Assembly (NCBI RefSeq): GCF_900104925.1
Contig: NZ_LT629735.1
Location: 248,001-312,000 of the forward strand
Length of the DNA stretch: 64,000 bases
From: Opitutus sp. GAS368
GTDB lineage: Bacteria > Verrucomicrobiota > Verrucomicrobiia > Opitutales > Opitutaceae
Reading direction: 5' to 3'
A program made the translations under genes and the position numbers. A model generated the notes under the pieces. It saw only the letters and a program-made list of their open reading frames with translations, had not been told where the DNA came from and did not search any database. Numbering within the stretch: the first letter of the stretch is position 1; each line of letters begins with the position of its first letter. Positions 8,876-17,900 of the stretch are shown piece by piece.

Positions 8876-10183
8876 ATGAAGCCAGCTCCCGCCGCCAACC
8901 CGGACGGTCAACCCGAAGGCGTGACCGCATTGGAAGCGGCCACCATCCGGCAGATTTCCATCCGGATCGTTCCCTTCCTGATTGTCTGTTATTTCTTTGC
9001 CTTCATCAGCCGCACCAATGCGGGACTCGCCGCCCTGCAGATGAACCAGGATGTCGGGCTTGCTCCGGCCGCGTTCGGCTTCGGCGGCAGCCTGTTTTTC
9101 GTCTCCTACACGCTCTGCGGAATTCCCGGCAACCTGGCGATGGTCCGGGTGGGCGCCCGGCTGTGGCTGGGCCTCATGATCGTCGCCCTCAGCCTGACCA
9201 GCCTCGCGATGGCGCTGGTGGAGGGAGCCAACTCGTTTTATGCCGTGCGCTTTCTGCTCGGCGCCGTCGAGGCCGGCTTCTTTCCGGGAGCGGTGCTCTA
9301 CCTCACCTACTGGTTTCCGCGGGCCTACCGGGCCCGGATCATCGCGGCCTTCATGGTCGCCATCCCGCTTTCGAGCTTCCTGGGCTCGCCGCTGTCCGCG
9401 GCCCTGCTCGGCCTCGAGGGCCGCGGGGGCCTGCATGGCTGGCAGTGGATGTTCCTGCTGGAGGCGCTGCCGATCGTGCTGCTGGGTGCGATGGCGTTCT
9501 TCCTCCTGCCCGACAGTCCCGCCTCCGCCCGCTGGCTCCGACCCGACCAGGTCCGGTGGCTGGCCGGTCGTCTCGCCGCGGAGAAGAAGGTCTCAATCCA
9601 ACGGGTTCCGCTGTGGAAGGTCCTGCTGGACGGACGCGTGCTCCTGCTCTCCCTCGGCTATGCGGCGGCGTCCGCGGCCAGCAATTCACTCTCCCTGTGG
9701 CAGCCGCAAATCATCCAGTCGTTCGGCCTGACCAATGCGCAGACAGGACTGCTCAACGCGGTGCCTTTCGGCCTGGGTCTCGTGGCCATGATCGTGTGGG
9801 GGCGACACTCGGACAGGACCGGCGAGCGCCTCCTGAGCACGGCGCTTCCGTTGCTGCTTTGTGCGATCAGCCTGAGCCTGACTCTCGTGACCAATTCACT
9901 GCCAGCCACCGTCGTGATCCTCTGTCTCGCCCTCATCGGCACGTATGCCATCAAAGGGCCGTTTTGGGCCCTGGCGGCCGACTGGATGTCGACCGAAACC
10001 GCGCCCACCGGCATCGCGGCGATCAACACCCTGGCGCATGTGGCCACTTTTGGCGCGATCTACCTGATCGGGGCGATCAAGTCATCCACCGGCAGCTATC
10101 CGCTGGCATTGCTGCCGCTGGTGGTGCTCGGCATCGCCGGTGCCAGCGGCCTGCTCCTGATGGGCCGGCGGAAGGAGGCGTAA
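8876..10183 (+). CDS. Major facilitator superfamily transporter (anion:cation symporter type)
   Basis: 435 aa with about twelve hydrophobic segments. Typical of the ACS/phthalate-permease-like branch: RIVPFLIVCYFFAFISRTNA in TM1, GxxSDRxGER-like loop (WGRHSDRTGERLL) and the G-V/E-A-G-F-F-P motif (LLGAVEAGFFPGAVLYLTYW). It probably imports a small organic acid; the substrate cannot be told. ATGs at 8786 and 8836 are also in frame, but the first lies in the operator palindrome; 8876 (KPAPAANP) gives the normal length. No catabolic genes adjoin it. Confidence 0.85.
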   Translation: MKPAPAANPDGQPEGVTALEAATIRQISIRIVPFLIVCYFFAFISRTNAGLAALQMNQDVGLAPAAFGFGGSLFFVSYTLCGIPGNLAMVRVGARLWLGLMIVALSLTSLAMALVEGANSFYAVRFLLGAVEAGFFPGAVLYLTYWFPRAYRARIIAAFMVAIPLSSFLGSPLSAALLGLEGRGGLHGWQWMFLLEALPIVLLGAMAFFLLPDSPASARWLRPDQVRWLAGRLAAEKKVSIQRVPLWKVLLDGRVLLLSLGYAAASAASNSLSLWQPQIIQSFGLTNAQTGLLNAVPFGLGLVAMIVWGRHSDRTGERLLSTALPLLLCAISLSLTLVTNSLPATVVILCLALIGTYAIKGPFWALAADWMSTETAPTGIAAINTLAHVATFGAIYLIGAIKSSTGSYPLALLPLVVLGIAGASGLLLMGRRKEA

Positions 10184-10192
10184 ACCGGCCGG

Positions 10193-10220
10193 AAAAAAGG
10201 CCGGCGGAATCGCCGGCCTT
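10193..10220 (-). terminator. Rho-independent terminator of lpd
   Basis: On the minus strand AAGGCCGGC pairs with GCCGGCCTT around a 6-nt loop, and the last two T of the stem plus four more give six T (complement of a10193-a10198). It lies 24 bp after the lpd stop. The stem could also help end the converging MFS transcript, but there is no T tract on that side. Confidence 0.85.
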
Positions 10221-10243
10221 CGGAGTGGAGCTGAGCGGACGGC

Positions 10244-11638
10244 TCAGATATGAATCGCCTGGCCCATCGTGGCCAGGGCGGCCTCGCCGAGGGCTTCGGA
10301 CAGCGTCGGGTGGGCGTGGATCGAGTGATGGATCTCGTCGACCGTGGCCTCGAGGTTCATCGCCAGGCCATACTCGGCAATGAGTTCGGTGGCCTCGTTG
10401 CCGATGATGTGCACGCCATAGATCTCGCCGGTCTTGGCGTCGGCGATGACCTTGACGAAACCCTCGGTGTCGCCCGCCGCCACGGCCTTGCCGACCGCGG
10501 TGAACGGGAACTTGCCGACCTTGTAGTCGAGTTTCTTTTCCTTGGCCTGCTTCTCCGTCAGGCCCGTGCTGGCGACCTGTGGCTGGCAATAGGTGCAGCC
10601 CGGGAAGATGCCGACCTGCTTCGGCTTGGTGACGCCGAACATGCCCTCGACCGCCTGGACGGCGCGGAACGAGGCGACGTGCGCGAGCCACGGCGGGCCC
10701 TGGATGTCGCCGGCGGCGTAGATGCCGGGCGTGCTGGTCTGGTAATTGTTGTCGACCTTCACGAAACCGCGGTCGAGCTCGAGCTTCACCTTGGCCGACG
10801 TCAGGCCGTCGAGCGCGGAGGTGATGCCGATGGCGACGAGCACGGTGTCGACCTCAAGCTCGATCTTGGCGCCGTCCTTCACGAGGTCGAGCTTCACGCT
10901 CTTGGCGCCGACGCGGATGTTCTCGCTCTTGGTGCCGGTGTGGACCGCGATGCCCTGCTTGGCGAAGCTGCGCTCGAGCACCTTGCTGATCTCCTCGTCC
11001 TCGATGGGAAGGATGTTGGGCAGCATCTCGATCAGGGTGACCTTCGTGCCGAAGGCGTTGAAGAAATAGGCGAACTCCACGCCGATGGCGCCGGCGCCGA
11101 TGATGGCCATGGTTTTCGGCGCCACCTTGGCGGCGAGCGCCTCGCGGGAGGTCATCACGCGCGTGCCGTCGACCGGCAGGCCCGGCAGCGGGCGCGGCTT
11201 CTGGCCGGTGCAGAGGAGAATGTTTTTCGTGCGGAGAAATTTGCCCTTATGCTCGCCCTCGGTGATCTCGACCATGCCCGGCACGGCGACGGAGCCCTTG
11301 CCGACGAAGTAGTCGACCTTGTTCTTCTTGAAGAGGAACTCGACGCCCTTGGCCATCGTCGCCGCGACGCCGCGCGAGCGCTCGACCACCTTGGCGAAAT
11401 CGAACGACGCGCCGGTGACGCTCAGGCCGTAGCTGTCGGCCTTCTGGATGGTGCGGTAGAGCTCGGCGCTCTTGAGCAGGGCCTTGGTCGGGATGCAGCC
11501 CCAGTTGAGGCAGGTGCCGCCGGCGCGCTCCATTTCGATCACGGCCACCTTCTTGCCGAGCTGCCCGGCGCGGATTGCGCCGACGTAGCCGGCGGGGCCG
11601 CCGCCGATGATCACCAAGTCGTAGATGTCGTCTGCCAT
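10244..11638 (-). CDS. lpdA: Dihydrolipoyl dehydrogenase
   Basis: 464 aa. FAD-binding GGGPAG (12-17), redox-active disulfide C43-LNWG-C48 in GGTCLNWGCIPTK, NAD-binding GAGAIGVEFAYFF, FAD motif TSTPGIYAAGDI, and the C-terminal catalytic HAHPTLSE (441-448). It reoxidises the lipoyl arm of pyruvate/2-oxoglutarate dehydrogenase or glycine cleavage complexes. No E1/E2 genes are next to it, so it may serve several complexes. It has its own terminator. Confidence 0.95.
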   Translation of the reverse strand: MADDIYDLVIIGGGPAGYVGAIRAGQLGKKVAVIEMERAGGTCLNWGCIPTKALLKSAELYRTIQKADSYGLSVTGASFDFAKVVERSRGVAATMAKGVEFLFKKNKVDYFVGKGSVAVPGMVEITEGEHKGKFLRTKNILLCTGQKPRPLPGLPVDGTRVMTSREALAAKVAPKTMAIIGAGAIGVEFAYFFNAFGTKVTLIEMLPNILPIEDEEISKVLERSFAKQGIAVHTGTKSENIRVGAKSVKLDLVKDGAKIELEVDTVLVAIGITSALDGLTSAKVKLELDRGFVKVDNNYQTSTPGIYAAGDIQGPPWLAHVASFRAVQAVEGMFGVTKPKQVGIFPGCTYCQPQVASTGLTEKQAKEKKLDYKVGKFPFTAVGKAVAAGDTEGFVKVIADAKTGEIYGVHIIGNEATELIAEYGLAMNLEATVDEIHHSIHAHPTLSEALGEAALATMGQAIHI

Positions 11639-11733
11639 AGGGGGAGTTTGTGAGCGGCGAAAGTCGCTCCCAGCCGTGACTTCGTCAAATTGAAACTGGG
11701 AGGACTGGGATGCCCAATCCCCAAGGCATCATT

Positions 11734-11842
11734 GCCGCAAAAAGGCCCAAAGAATAATAACCGAAGCGGCGTTCTTCCGTGCGCCTATAGGCGCGCTGAC
11801 CACAGGTTCGAAGCGCCAGGTCCTTTTGCGCCTTTTTGCGGC
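11734..11842. repeat. Inverted-repeat element GCCGCAAAAAGGC
   Basis: GCCGCAAAAAGGC (11734-11746) and its exact complement GCCTTTTTGCGGC (11830-11842) bound a ~109-bp element with an inner palindrome GCGCCTATAGGCGC. It occupies most of the 11639-11865 gap between lpd and the holin-like gene. Confidence 0.7.
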
Positions 11843-11865
11843 TAATCCCGCTTGGTTTGGGCGCC

Positions 11866-12270
11866 TCAGATATCGATCACATCGTCCCGCTTCGCCGGCC
11901 GGCCGGCCGGGACCTTCGGCGGGGTGAGCAGCCGGTTCATGATGAGGCTGGTCAGGCTGACGATCAGCGCCCCCAGCATGGCCGACCCGAAGCCGGCCAC
12001 ATGAAACCCGTCCACCAGCCGGCCCACGAAATAAAACAGCAGGGCGTTGATCAGCCATATGCCGATACCCAGGGTCAGGACGATGAAGGGCAGCGCGAAC
12101 AGCATCAGCACGGGTTTCACCGCCACGTTGAGGAAGCTGAGCAGCAGCACCACGACCAGCAGCGTGCTGCCGGTGTCGTAGCTGATGCCGGGCACGATCT
12201 TGGTGCTGAGTGCGACCCCGAGGGCCAGCACCAGCCACCGCACCAGCAGATTGACGAACGGATGGTTCAT
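11866..12270 (-). CDS. Phage-holin-4-type small membrane protein
   Basis: 134 aa with four hydrophobic segments: VNLLVRWLVLALGVALS, LLVVVLLLSFLNVAVKPVL, LPFIVLTLGIGIWLINALLF, and AMLGALIVSLTSLIMNRLL. The NxxxKPxL motif after TM2 is characteristic of the phage holin family IV proteins common on bacterial chromosomes (YvlD-like), where the function is unknown and probably not lytic. The frame is open to 12327, but the ATG at 12270 (NHPFVNLLVRWL) gives the family's usual start. Divergent from the glycosyltransferase. Confidence 0.8.
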   Translation of the reverse strand: MNHPFVNLLVRWLVLALGVALSTKIVPGISYDTGSTLLVVVLLLSFLNVAVKPVLMLFALPFIVLTLGIGIWLINALLFYFVGRLVDGFHVAGFGSAMLGALIVSLTSLIMNRLLTPPKVPAGRPAKRDDVIDI

Positions 12271-12313
12271 TGAATGATGGACTGCAACCTTTGCCGCGGG
12301 CTCCCGCGGAGCA

Positions 12314-13399
12314 ATGAAAATTCTCATCGTCCAGGACTACCTCCGCAGCGGCGGCACCGAGCGCCAATCCATCCTCATGGCCACGGCCTTTGCCAAGGCC
12401 GGGCACGAGGTCACCCTCCTCACCTTCCGGCCGCGCGGCGTGCTGGAACTCGACGGCGAGCAGCAGCCCTTCGCCTTCCGCTCGCTGCAGCCTTTCGACA
12501 CACGCCTCGACTGGTTCGCCCCCGGCCTGCTCAAGGCCGCCGAGGAAGCCGCCCCCGACCTCGTGCTTTGCATGGGCCGCATGGCGAACTGTTACGCGGG
12601 CTTCATCCAGGGCCGCTTGCCGCGGGCCGCGGTCATCTGCACCATGCGCACGGGCAAGCTGCTGCCCTGGCTCTTCGTCCGGTCGCTGAAGCTCTGCCGG
12701 CACATCATCGCCAACAGCCATGTCGCCAAGCGCGTGCTGACCGACGACCACGACATCCCGTCGCCCAAGGTCACGGTCATCCACAATTCCCTGCTCCGCT
12801 TCACCGACGAGACCGCGCCGCGCAACAACGCCCTGCGGCGTTACCACGGCGCCAACCCCACGACCGTGGTGCTGCTCAACGTCGCCATGTTCCGCCCGGA
12901 GAAAAACCAGCGCGAGCTCATCGAACTCTGCGCCAAGCTCCCGGGTTACCTGGACTGGCAGCTCTGGCTGGCGGGCGACGGCCCGGCGCGGAAGAAGTGC
13001 GAGCGCCTCGCCCACGACCTCGGCCTCGGCGCGCGGGTCAAGTTCCTCGGCTACCAGTCCGACCCCACCCAGCTTTACCTCGCCTCCGACCTCGCCGTGC
13101 TCGCCTCCCAGAGCGAGTCGCTCTCGAATTTCCTCATCGAGGCCCAGCTGCACGGCCTCCCCGCCGTGGCTTACGACATCGTGGGGGTCGGCGAATGCTT
13201 CGTGCCCGACAAGTCCGGCTGCCTCATCGCCAACCACGACCAGGCCGGCTTCATCGCGGCGCTCGACCGGCTCATCCGCCAGCCCGCGGAACGCCGGCGC
13301 TTCGCTCAGCACAGCCGCGACCACGCCCAGGCCAATTTTGTGCCCGAACGCCAGATGCAGGCGCACCTGAACCTGTTCCGCGAGCTGACGAAGGGGTGA
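12314..13399 (+). CDS. Glycosyltransferase, GT4-like (GT-B fold)
   Basis: 361 aa. Starts MKILIVQDYLRSGGTERQ, the usual GT4 N-terminus with the glycine-rich acceptor loop. The C-terminal half has VAMFRPEKNQ, LWLAGDGPARKK, VKFLGYQSD and SQSESLSNFLIEAQLHGLPAVAYDIVGVGE, the nucleotide-sugar-binding EX7E region. Probably acts in cell-envelope polysaccharide or lipopolysaccharide synthesis at the inner face of the membrane. GGAG lies just ahead of the ATG. It is alone, not in a polysaccharide cluster. Confidence 0.88.
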   Translation: MKILIVQDYLRSGGTERQSILMATAFAKAGHEVTLLTFRPRGVLELDGEQQPFAFRSLQPFDTRLDWFAPGLLKAAEEAAPDLVLCMGRMANCYAGFIQGRLPRAAVICTMRTGKLLPWLFVRSLKLCRHIIANSHVAKRVLTDDHDIPSPKVTVIHNSLLRFTDETAPRNNALRRYHGANPTTVVLLNVAMFRPEKNQRELIELCAKLPGYLDWQLWLAGDGPARKKCERLAHDLGLGARVKFLGYQSDPTQLYLASDLAVLASQSESLSNFLIEAQLHGLPAVAYDIVGVGECFVPDKSGCLIANHDQAGFIAALDRLIRQPAERRRFAQHSRDHAQANFVPERQMQAHLNLFRELTKG

Positions 13400-13403
13400 A
13401 CCC

Positions 13404-13465
13404 GGTGGAGGGCCCGCGTCCCTGCGGGCCGGGATTGGTTATGGCGTTCCAACGGCCCGCAGGGA
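13404..13465. repeat. Left part of a GGAGGGCCCG palindromic element, split by the IS
   Basis: Contains GGAGGGCCCGCGTCCCTGCG and CGGCCCGCAGGGA, matching the intact copy at 21035-21109. The missing end, CGCGGGCCCTCC, reappears at 14835 on the other side of the insertion sequence. Confidence 0.85.
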
Positions 13466-14831
13466 GGCGGAGTGACAGACATCGAGGACAGTTGAGGTGA
13501 CAGACATCGGAGACAGTTAGATCGGATCAGATCTTGATCGATCGGGGTGGGCGCGGGAGGGGCTGCGCCCCTCCCGCTTTGGATTGCAGGGGTTGACGCC
13601 AACGGGCGTGCCGGAGTCCGGCCGGATCGTGGGCGTGGAGGTGGCCGAGCAGATGGGGTCCGAAATAGACGGCGAGGACATCAGGGCGGACCAGGCGGGC
13701 GCCGAGTTCCTCCGCGATGAAGGCCTTGCCGATGAGCCGCTGGCGTTTGCGCCAGCGGTAGCGCCCCTTGGCGTCGAGGCGCACGCGCAGCCAGGTTTTC
13801 GGATAGGTCCAGCGAGGGACAGTGGCCGGCAGAACGCGCCGGCTGGCGCGGTAGAGTTCCGCCGGCGTGCGCAGTCCGCGTGCCTCATGGGGGCGGAGCT
13901 GGTTGTAATGGTGGCGCCAGCGCCCGAAGCGGCGCTGCTGGGCCGGCGGGTGGGCTGAAACCGGGGTGGCGGCGAACCGCTTCAGCACGCCATGCATCTG
14001 CTCGTGCGCCGCGTTATCCTGCGGGCAGCGGGGACGGCCATACTCCATCCGGATGCCCAGTTTGACCCAACCCGCGCTCAGGCGGGTCCAGCCGCGCGGG
14101 CCCCCGGCGCCAAACGGGGCCCCATTGTCCGTGCGGAGGGCCTTGGGCAGGCCGTAACGGCGGAACAACCTGCGCATCACCCGAGCGACCTCCGCTTCGC
14201 CGGGCTTGGACACATGCTGCACACACAGCACATAGCGACTCGCCACATCGCGCACGGTGAGGGCATGAACCTTCCGGCCGTCGGCGGTGCGGAACTGGCC
14301 CTTGAAGTCGAGCGACCAGACATCGTTCGCACAACGCCCCGCCAGGCGTCCGCGCAGGCGCAGGATCGGTCCCGGTCTGGCGCGCCGGGTTTGCCGGCGC
14401 ACCAGGCCGTGCGTCTGCAGCCAACGCGACAGCGTGCGCACGCACGGCAACTGCGAGCGGGGATACTCGCGGTGCAGCTTCCACCACAGCTTCTTCGGCC
14501 CGAAGCTCCGCTCCTGCAGGCGGGCCACGCGCAAACGTGCCTCCCAGCGCTCGCGCAGCCGGACGGCCGCCTGGGGCGTCCGGGCGCGCTCGGTGAGCGC
14601 CCGGCCTCCCCCGGCCCGAAACCGTTCCCACCAACGGTATCCGCAACTCCGGCTGATACCATGCAACCGACACAATGATGTGATACTGCGGCCGGAACCC
14701 GGCCGCTTGATCCACTCATCGATAAACCGACGCCGTGCTTGTTCCGTGACCGATGTCTTCCAGGGCATAGTGCCCCGAGAGTGTCACCGATGTCTGTCCT
14801 TCAAAGTGTCCTCGATGTCTGTCACCGAGCC
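13466..14831. mobile_element. IS481-family insertion sequence, 1366 bp
   Basis: The ends carry perfect inverted copies of GTGACAGACATCGAGGACA, each preceded by GGC-NNN; related subterminal copies of GTGACAGACATCG lie just inside both ends. One DDE transposase fills the element. Comparison with the intact host repeat (21035-21109) puts the insertion after ...CGCAGGGA and gives a 3-bp target duplication GGA at 13463-13465 and 14832-14834. The element looks intact and probably recent. Confidence 0.88.
13527..14768 (-). CDS. IS481-family DDE transposase
   Basis: 413 aa. The N-terminal helix-turn-helix (ARRRFIDEWIKRPGSGRSIT, SLCRLHGISRSCGYRWWERF) is followed by the rve integrase core with catalytic residues in the contexts SLDFKG, RTDNGAPF and AAHEQMH, and a C-terminal QLRPHEARGLRTPAELY motif typical of IS481 elements. 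The frame is uninterrupted, so the enzyme may be active. It lies inside the terminal inverted repeats at 13466-14831. Confidence 0.92.
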   Translation of the reverse strand: MPWKTSVTEQARRRFIDEWIKRPGSGRSITSLCRLHGISRSCGYRWWERFRAGGGRALTERARTPQAAVRLRERWEARLRVARLQERSFGPKKLWWKLHREYPRSQLPCVRTLSRWLQTHGLVRRQTRRARPGPILRLRGRLAGRCANDVWSLDFKGQFRTADGRKVHALTVRDVASRYVLCVQHVSKPGEAEVARVMRRLFRRYGLPKALRTDNGAPFGAGGPRGWTRLSAGWVKLGIRMEYGRPRCPQDNAAHEQMHGVLKRFAATPVSAHPPAQQRRFGRWRHHYNQLRPHEARGLRTPAELYRASRRVLPATVPRWTYPKTWLRVRLDAKGRYRWRKRQRLIGKAFIAEELGARLVRPDVLAVYFGPHLLGHLHAHDPAGLRHARWRQPLQSKAGGAQPLPRPPRSIKI

Positions 14832-14850
14832 GGACGCGGGCCCTCCAACT
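14832..14850. repeat. Right part of the split GGAGGGCCCG element
   Basis: GGA target duplication followed by CGCGGGCCCTCC, the missing end of the repeat whose left part is at 13404-13465. Confidence 0.85.
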
Positions 14851-14935
14851 TTACCCCTCCTGACAGCATTATGTCAGCAGGCTTGATCCGGGGCGCGTGC
14901 CGGTTTGCATTCCGCCCATTCGTCACCATTCAGTG

Positions 14936-17900
14936 ATGCCTCCCGTGCCGACCACCTCCGCCCCCGAGTCCATTCGCCTGCGCGGCGTCCGCCAGAACAA
15001 TCTCAAGGGCTTCGACCTCGACCTGCCGCTGGGCAAATTTGTTGTCGTCACCGGCCTGAGCGGCGCGGGCAAGTCCTCGCTGGTGTTCGACACGCTCCAC
15101 GCCGAGGGCCAGCGGCGCTACGTCGAGACCTTCAGCGCCTATACCCGGCAGTTCCTCGACCTGCTCGACAAGCCCAAGGTCGACTCGATCGAGAACATCC
15201 GGCCGTCCATCGCCATCGAGCAGTCCAACACGGTCAAGACCTCGCGCTCCACCGTCGGCACCATGACCGAGCTGACCGATTTCGCGAAGGTCTGGTTCAG
15301 CCACGTCGCCGACTGCTACGATCCCGCCACCGGCGAGAAGGTCGAGGACGACAACCCGCAGACGATCTGGGCGAAGACCCACGCCGCATTCCCGAGCGAA
15401 AGCTCGGGACATCCTTTGCCGGGCGACGGCCCGGACAAATCCCGGGCTGGCAGCAGCCAGCAACGGGGAGCCGCAACTCTCCTGCTCTGTTTCCGCATCG
15501 CCAAGCCCGACAACCTGAAGTGGACGGAAGTGCTCACCAGCATCAAGGGCCAGGGCTACACGCGCGTGCTCACGCCGGCGGCGCAACGCCGAACATCCAG
15601 GCTCCAACCTCCAACCTCCAGTGAAGAAACGGTGCTGCACAAGCTCGACGACTTGTTGGCCGCAAAGCCCGACTCCGCGCTCAAGAACGTCTCGCACCTG
15701 TTCGTCATTCAGGACCGTCTGCTGATCTCCGCTGAAAACAAATCCCGTTTTCTGGAAGCCTGCGAATCCGCCCTTCATTTCGGCAAGGGCGAGGTGTTCC
15801 TGTTCGCCAATCATAAATCTGAAATCGTAAATCATAAGTTTCTCGAAGCCGGCCACTACTCTCGCGGCCTGCACTCGCCGAAGACCGGCCGCACCTTCCG
15901 CGCCGCGTCGCCGGGACTGTTCTCCTTCAACTCCCCGCTCGGCGCCTGTCCGAAATGCCGGGGCTTCGGCCGCGTCATCGACATCGACTACCGCCTCGCC
16001 ATCCCCGACCACTCGCTGTCCATCGCCGAGGGCGCCATCCGGCCGTGGGAGGGCGAGATCTACGGTGAGTCCAAGAAGGACCTGATGCAGTTCGCCAAGA
16101 AGGTGGGCCTGCCGGTCAATGTCCCCTTCGCCGCGCTCACGCCGGCCCAGAAGACCTTCGTGCTCGACGGCTCGCCGGGTTACGACGGCGAGACCAACCA
16201 CTGGCCGAAATACTGGTATGGGCTCAAGGGCTTCTTCCGCTACCTGGAGAAGACGACCTACAAGATGCACGTGCGGGTCTTCCTCTCGCGTTACCGGGCC
16301 TACAATCCCTGTCCCGACTGCCACGGCGCCCGCCTCCAGCCCGACGCGCTCTGCTGGAAATGGCGCGGCCGCACGCTCCCCGAACTCTATCAACTGCCCA
16401 TCAGCGAACTGCTGGCCGCGGTCTCGAGCGACACCACGCTCGCCAGCCGCGCCTCCGGCCACGAGGCACACAGTGCCTCGATTGCCCACGACTCCATCGT
16501 CACCCGCCTGCGCTACCTCGCCCAGGTCGGCCTCGGTTACCTGACGCTCGACCGCACTTCGCGCACGCTTTCCGGCGGCGAGGTCCAGCGCGTCAACCTC
16601 ACCTCCTGCCTTGGCACCTCGCTCGTCGACACGCTCTTCGTCCTCGACGAGCCGTCCGTCGGCCTGCACCCGCGCGACATCGACCGGCTGCTCGGCATCA
16701 TCCGCACGCTCACTGACACCGGCAACACGGTCGTCGTCGTCGAGCACGACGAGGCGATGATCCGCGCCGCCGACCATGTGATCGAGGTCGGCCCCGAGCC
16801 CGGCGCCCGCGGCGGCCACATCGTGTTCCAAGGCACGGTCGGCGGCATGCTGGCCTCGCCCACGAGCATCACCGGCGCCTACTTTTCGGGCCGCCAGCGG
16901 ATCGACGCCCCGGCGCAACGCCGCCCGGTCGACTGGAGGCGGGACTACCAGTCCCGCGGGTTGCCAACAGCGGACCCCATGCCTCGCGGGACTGATAGTC
17001 CCGCCTCCATAAAACCAGTCGCCAAGTGGCTTTCGTTTAAGAACGCTTCCAAGCACAACGTCCGCAATCTTTCCTTCCGCCTGCCACTGCAGCGCCTGGT
17101 CTGCCTCTCCGGCGTGTCTGGCTCGGGCAAGTCCACGCTCCTCGACAATGTCATCTGCCAGGGCTTGCTCACGCAGCGCAGTCTGATGACCGAGGATCCG
17201 GCCGAGATCGAGGCGGTGAAGTCCGACCTGACCTTCTCCGAGGTCGTGCTGGTCGACCAGTCGCCGCTCAGCCGCACGCCGCGCTCCAACCCTGCACTCT
17301 ACTGCGAGGCTTGGGAACTCATCCGCGAGCTCTACGCGACCGTGCCCGCCGCGCAGGAGGCCGGCTTCAACGCCTCCAGCTTCTCCTTCAACAGCGGCGA
17401 CGGCCGCTGCGACAACTGCCAGGGCCTTGGCAGCGAGCGCGTGGAGATGCAGTTCCTCTCCGACGTCTTCGTCCCCTGCCCCATCTGCGAGGGCAAGCGC
17501 TTCAAACCCGAGGTGCGCGCCATCACCTGGAACGGCCACTCCGTCGCCGACCTCCTCGCCACAACCGTCGGCGATTCGCTCGCCATCTTTGCCGATCATC
17601 CCGAGATCCACCGCCGGCTCGCCGCGCTCGACGAGGTCGGCCTCGGTTACCTGCCGCTCGGCCAGCCGCTCAACACCCTTTCCGGTGGCGAGTCCCAGCG
17701 CCTGAAGCTGGTCCGCTATCTCAGTGACTTCACCGACGAAGCAACGACCATCGCGCAAGGCGCCCTGCTCTTGCTCGACGAGCCCACCACCGGTCTGCAT
17801 CGCCACGACGTGAAGCGCCTGCTGGCCGTGCTGCAGCGCATCGTGGACCGCGGCCACAGCATTGTCCTCATCGAGCACAACCTCGACGTCCTCAAGTCCG

